This document shows, one piece after another, positions 4,823 through 8,244 of a DNA stretch of 8,244 bases (positions are counted from its first letter, which is position 1; every line of letters begins with the position of its first letter). The stretch comes from JBCFBK01 sp039679975 (GTDB lineage: Bacteria; Bacteroidota; Bacteroidia; Bacteroidales; Prolixibacteraceae): positions 1-8,244 of the forward strand of contig JBDKTZ010000399.1 of NCBI GenBank assembly GCA_039679975.1. Reading direction: 5' to 3'. Below the pieces are notes generated by a model. It was not told the DNA's origin. It was given only the letters and a program-made list of their open reading frames with translations, and made no database searches. Made by a program: the position numbers and the translations under genes.

Positions 4823-7800
4823 ATGTCATTAAACGTTGAAAATCAGAGGATTAGTTTTTCTTCCACGAAAACTGTTTTCGATTATCCCGATTTTCTGGAA
4901 ATCCAGATCAAATCGTTTAAGGAATTTTTTCAGCTGGGGGCAACTCCCGAGAACAGAAGAGTCGAAAACTTATTTAAGGTTTTTGAAGAAAACTTTCCAA
5001 TCACAGATACCAGAAATAATTTTGTACTAGAGTTTATCGATTACCAGGTAGATCCTCCGAGATACTCGATAGAAGAATGTATTGAAAGAGGTTTGACCTT
5101 TAGCGTCCCGGTAAAGGCCAAACTGAAATTGTACTGCACTGATCCTGAACACGAGGATTTTGATACTGTGGTTCAGGATGTATATCTCGGTACGGTACCC
5201 TATATGACAGAAAAAGGAACTTTTGTCATAAACGGAGCGGAACGTGTTGTCGTTTCTCAGCTTCATCGTTCTCCGGGCGTTTTTTTCGGTCAAAGTGTTC
5301 ATGCAAACGGTACCAAGCTTTATTCGGCCCGTATTATCCCCTTTAAAGGATCATGGATCGAATTCGCGACCGACATCAACAGCGTGATGTATGCGTATAT
5401 TGACCGTAAAAAGAAATTACCTGTAACAACCTTGTTGCGGGCTATTGGTTATGAAAGCGATAAAGATATCCTGGAAATTTTTGACCTTGCAGATGAGATA
5501 AAAGTTTCGAAAGTCGGATTGAAAAAAGTAGTTGGACGCAAGTTGGCTGCCCGCGTTTTGAAAACCTGGGTGGAAGACTTTGTGGATGAAGATACCGGTG
5601 AAGTCGTATCGATTGAAAGAAATGAGGTTTTAATAGACCGCGAAACTATTATTGAGAACGATCATATCGATGAGATCGTCGATTCGGGGACCAAAACCAT
5701 CCTGCTGCATAAGGAAGATCACAATTTACAGGATTTTGCCATTATATACAACACCCTTCAGAAAGATCCGTGTAATTCGGAAAAGGAAGCAGTGCTCCAC
5801 ATCTACCGTCAGTTGAGAAATGCAGAGCCGCCTGATGAGGCAACCGCGCGCGACGTGATCGATAAGCTGTTCTTCTCCGAAAAACGATATGACCTTGGAG
5901 AGGTTGGCCGCTACAGGATCAATAAAAAACTTGGGCTGAACATTGAAATGAATGTTCAGGTTTTAACCAAAGAAGATATTATCGAGATTATTAAATATCT
6001 GATCAAACTGGTGAATTCAAAAACAGATGTAGACGATATTGACCATCTGAGTAACAGGAGGGTTCGTACCGTCGGAGAACAGATGTACAACCAGTTTGGT
6101 GTTGGTCTGGCCCGTATGGCCCGTACCATTCGTGAACGAATGAACGTTCGCGATAACGAGGTATTTACGCCAATTGATCTGATCAACTCGAAGACCTTGT
6201 CATCCGTGATCAACTCCTTCTTTGGAACCAATGCGTTATCGCAGTTTATGGATCAAACGAATCCGCTGGCAGAGATGACGCATAAACGAAGAATGTCGGC
6301 ACTGGGGCCTGGCGGTTTGTCGCGCGAACGCGCCGGATTTGAAGTCCGCGACGTTCACTACACGCATTATGGAAGGCTTTGTCCGATTGAAACACCTGAA
6401 GGACCGAACATTGGGTTGATCTCCTCTTTGTGCGTGTTTGCCAAAGTTACAGATCTTGGTTTTATTGCCACTCCTTACCGAAAAGTGGAGAATGGGCAGG
6501 TTGACCTGTCGTACGACGGAGTCGTTTACCTGACTGCAGAAGAAGAGGAAGGAAAAGTGATTGCTCAGGCAAATGCTCCCATCAATAATGATGGATTTTT
6601 CATCAACCCGAAGGTGAAGGCCCGGCTGGAAGGTGATTATCCGCTTGTAGAGAAGAGCGAAGTTCAGCTCATGGACGTTGGCCCTAACCAGATTGCGTCA
6701 GTCGCTGCGTCGTTGATCACTTTCCTGGAACATGATGATGCCAACCGTGCGTTGATGGGATCGAACATGATGCGCCAGGCTGTTCCGCTGCTTCGCCCGG
6801 AGGCTCCCATTGTCGGTACAGGATTGGAAGGCAGTGCGGCCAGTGATTCACGGGTGATGATCGCGGCAGAAGGTGAAGGTGTGATCGAGTATGTCGATGC
6901 TGATGAAATTGTGATCCGCTATGATAAAACAGACGATGAAAAATACGTCAGTTTCGATTCGGAACTCAAACATTATAAACTTCAGAAATACCAAAAAACA
7001 AATCAGGGTACCGTCGTTGACCTGAAGCCGATAATCTGTAAAGGTGAACGGGTAACCAAAGGTCAGATCCTTACTGAGGGATATGCCACACAGGGAGGCG
7101 AACTTGCTCTCGGACGTAACCTGAAAGTAGCTTTCATGCCATGGCAGGGCTATAATTACGAGGATGCTATTGTGATCTCAGAACGGGTGGTTCGGGAAGA
7201 TATCTTCACATCGATCCATGTTGACGAATATGCCCTTGAAGTTCGCGATACCAAACGCGGAGTGGAAGAATTTACCTCTGATATTCCAAATGTCAGCGAG
7301 GAAGCGACCAGGAACCTGGATGAAAACGGACTGATCCGTATCGGGGCCGTGGTTAAGCCCGGAGATATCCTGATCGGTAAAATTACGCCAAAAGGAGAAT
7401 CTGATCCGTCACCCGAAGAGAAACTGCTTCGAGCCATTTTCGGTGATAAAGCAGGTGACGTGAAAGATGCTTCACTAAAGGCTTCGCCTTCGCTGAATGG
7501 AGTGGTCATTGATAAAAAGCTGTTCTCACGGGTCTTGAAGGATAAAAAAGGGAAAATGGCGACCAAACCGCTGCTTGATCAGATCGATGAAGAATTTGAC
7601 CGTCAGATCAGCGCTTTGCGTGCCCGTCTGGAAGATAAACTGTTCAACCTGGTAAACGGGAAGACCAGCCAGGGGGTCAAGGATTATTACGGTGGAGACG
7701 TGATCCCGAAGGGAGTCAAATTTACCCTGAAACAACTTCAGGAAATTGACTACATGGTTGTCAACCCGGGAAAATGGACCACTGATAATGACAAAAATAT

Positions 7801-8244
7801 CCTGATTTATCAGTTGGTTCTGAACTATATTGAAAAATATAAGGAATTTGAAGCTGTAGCCCGTCGCAAAAGATACAATGTGACCATCGGTGATGAGCTT
7901 CCTGCAGGTATTATCCAGTTGGCTAAAGTTTACGTGGCGAAGAAACGTAAGTTGCAGATTGGCGATAAGATGGCGGGGCGTCACGGGAACAAGGGTATCG
8001 TATCACGTATTGTTCGTGACGAAGATATGCCCTTCCTGGCCGACGGTACGCCGGTCGACATCGTACTGAACCCGCTTGGTGTGCCTTCGCGTATGAACCT
8101 GGGACAGATTTATGAAACTGTTCTTGGCTGGGCAGGTCACGAACTGGGGCTAAAATTCGCAACACCGATTTTTGATGGTGCATCACTCGAAGAAGTAACG
8201 AAGTATACCGATCAGGCAGGTTTACCTGCATTCGGACGTGCTAC
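4823..8244 (+). CDS. rpoB: RNA polymerase beta subunit, 3' end outside the window
   Basis: Catalytic-core subunit of RNA polymerase. The frame from ATG 4823 (MSLNVENQRISFSS) is open for 1140 codons to the right edge, without stop or frameshift; beta subunits of this phylum are roughly 1270 residues, so the C-terminal clamp region is missing. The rifampicin-pocket cluster lies at 466-494, with Q474, D477, H487, R490 and S492 matching E. coli Q513, D516, H526, R529 and S531, so no classic resistance change is present. Later landmarks are GYNYEDA (776-782, with E780/D781 matching E. coli E813/D814), GDKMAGRHGNKG (1047-1058, with nucleotide-contacting lysines 1049 and 1057) and PSRMNLGQ (1088-1095). 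No Shine-Dalgarno sequence precedes the ATG. rpoC is expected next. Confidence 0.97.
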   Translation, partial: MSLNVENQRISFSSTKTVFDYPDFLEIQIKSFKEFFQLGATPENRRVENLFKVFEENFPITDTRNNFVLEFIDYQVDPPRYSIEECIERGLTFSVPVKAKLKLYCTDPEHEDFDTVVQDVYLGTVPYMTEKGTFVINGAERVVVSQLHRSPGVFFGQSVHANGTKLYSARIIPFKGSWIEFATDINSVMYAYIDRKKKLPVTTLLRAIGYESDKDILEIFDLADEIKVSKVGLKKVVGRKLAARVLKTWVEDFVDEDTGEVVSIERNEVLIDRETIIENDHIDEIVDSGTKTILLHKEDHNLQDFAIIYNTLQKDPCNSEKEAVLHIYRQLRNAEPPDEATARDVIDKLFFSEKRYDLGEVGRYRINKKLGLNIEMNVQVLTKEDIIEIIKYLIKLVNSKTDVDDIDHLSNRRVRTVGEQMYNQFGVGLARMARTIRERMNVRDNEVFTPIDLINSKTLSSVINSFFGTNALSQFMDQTNPLAEMTHKRRMSALGPGGLSRERAGFEVRDVHYTHYGRLCPIETPEGPNIGLISSLCVFAKVTDLGFIATPYRKVENGQVDLSYDGVVYLTAEEEEGKVIAQANAPINNDGFFINPKVKARLEGDYPLVEKSEVQLMDVGPNQIASVAASLITFLEHDDANRALMGSNMMRQAVPLLRPEAPIVGTGLEGSAASDSRVMIAAEGEGVIEYVDADEIVIRYDKTDDEKYVSFDSELKHYKLQKYQKTNQGTVVDLKPIICKGERVTKGQILTEGYATQGGELALGRNLKVAFMPWQGYNYEDAIVISERVVREDIFTSIHVDEYALEVRDTKRGVEEFTSDIPNVSEEATRNLDENGLIRIGAVVKPGDILIGKITPKGESDPSPEEKLLRAIFGDKAGDVKDASLKASPSLNGVVIDKKLFSRVLKDKKGKMATKPLLDQIDEEFDRQISALRARLEDKLFNLVNGKTSQGVKDYYGGDVIPKGVKFTLKQLQEIDYMVVNPGKWTTDNDKNILIYQLVLNYIEKYKEFEAVARRKRYNVTIGDELPAGIIQLAKVYVAKKRKLQIGDKMAGRHGNKGIVSRIVRDEDMPFLADGTPVDIVLNPLGVPSRMNLGQIYETVLGWAGHELGLKFATPIFDGASLEEVTKYTDQAGLPAFGRA

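Noticed and set aside
4836..5302. Open frames at 4836-5030 (+) and 5027-5302 (-) as genes before or opposite rpoB
   Set aside because: The rpoB frame begins at 4823 and encodes recognisable beta-subunit sequence through both; these are shadow frames.
7156..8231. Long reverse-strand open frames opposite rpoB
   Set aside because: They lie opposite a conserved, continuous rpoB frame, have no recognisable domains, and reflect codon bias on the coding strand.

Overview
This window is a conserved housekeeping locus from what looks like a member of the Bacteroidota. Several things suggest this: the order tRNA cluster, tuf, secE, nusG, rplK, rplA, rplJ, rplL, rpoB; a tuf gene sitting directly behind tRNA-Tyr, tRNA-Gly and tRNA-Thr; a one-helix SecE; A/T-rich start regions that mostly lack a Shine-Dalgarno sequence; tRNAs with no encoded CCA; and RNA polymerase and ribosomal proteins of the usual type for that phylum. 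The genus cannot be given from sequence reading alone. All protein genes are on the + strand, and no gap between genes exceeds 150 bases.

Layout. Positions 1-32 are an uninformative upstream spacer. Positions 33-379 hold tRNA-Tyr(GTA), tRNA-Gly(TCC) and tRNA-Thr(GGT). Both spacers between these tRNAs are filled by degenerate 7-base tandem repeats that fold back into hairpins. tuf (419-1606) follows 39 bases after tRNA-Thr and is probably on the same transcript. A 143-base spacer with stacked hairpins separates tuf from secE (1750-1941), nusG (1960-2508), rplK (2530-2973), rplA (2988-3683) and rplJ (3699-4226). After a 97-base gap comes rplL (4324-4707), then a strong terminator-like hairpin. 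rpoB (from 4823) runs off the right edge; its frame is open for 1140 codons, about nine tenths of the usual length.

The genes work together in gene expression. EF-Tu delivers aminoacyl-tRNAs, including the three encoded next to it. L11, L1, L10 and L7/L12 build the two mobile stalks of the 50S subunit that recruit factors such as EF-Tu and handle E-site tRNA. NusG couples transcription to translation, SecE is part of the protein-export channel, and RpoB is the RNA polymerase beta subunit. The rplL-rpoB hairpin probably acts as a partial terminator that makes ribosomal stalk proteins more abundant than polymerase.

I found no mobile element, CRISPR array, defence system or new protein family. 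The points most worth a second look are in RNA and spacer DNA: the paired heptamer-repeat hairpins between the tRNAs; an apparent A19-U56 replacement of the near-universal G19-C56 elbow pair in tRNA-Gly; the tuf-secE spacer, which lacks the tRNA-Trp I would expect and instead has mutually exclusive hairpins; and the placement of Shine-Dalgarno sequences.
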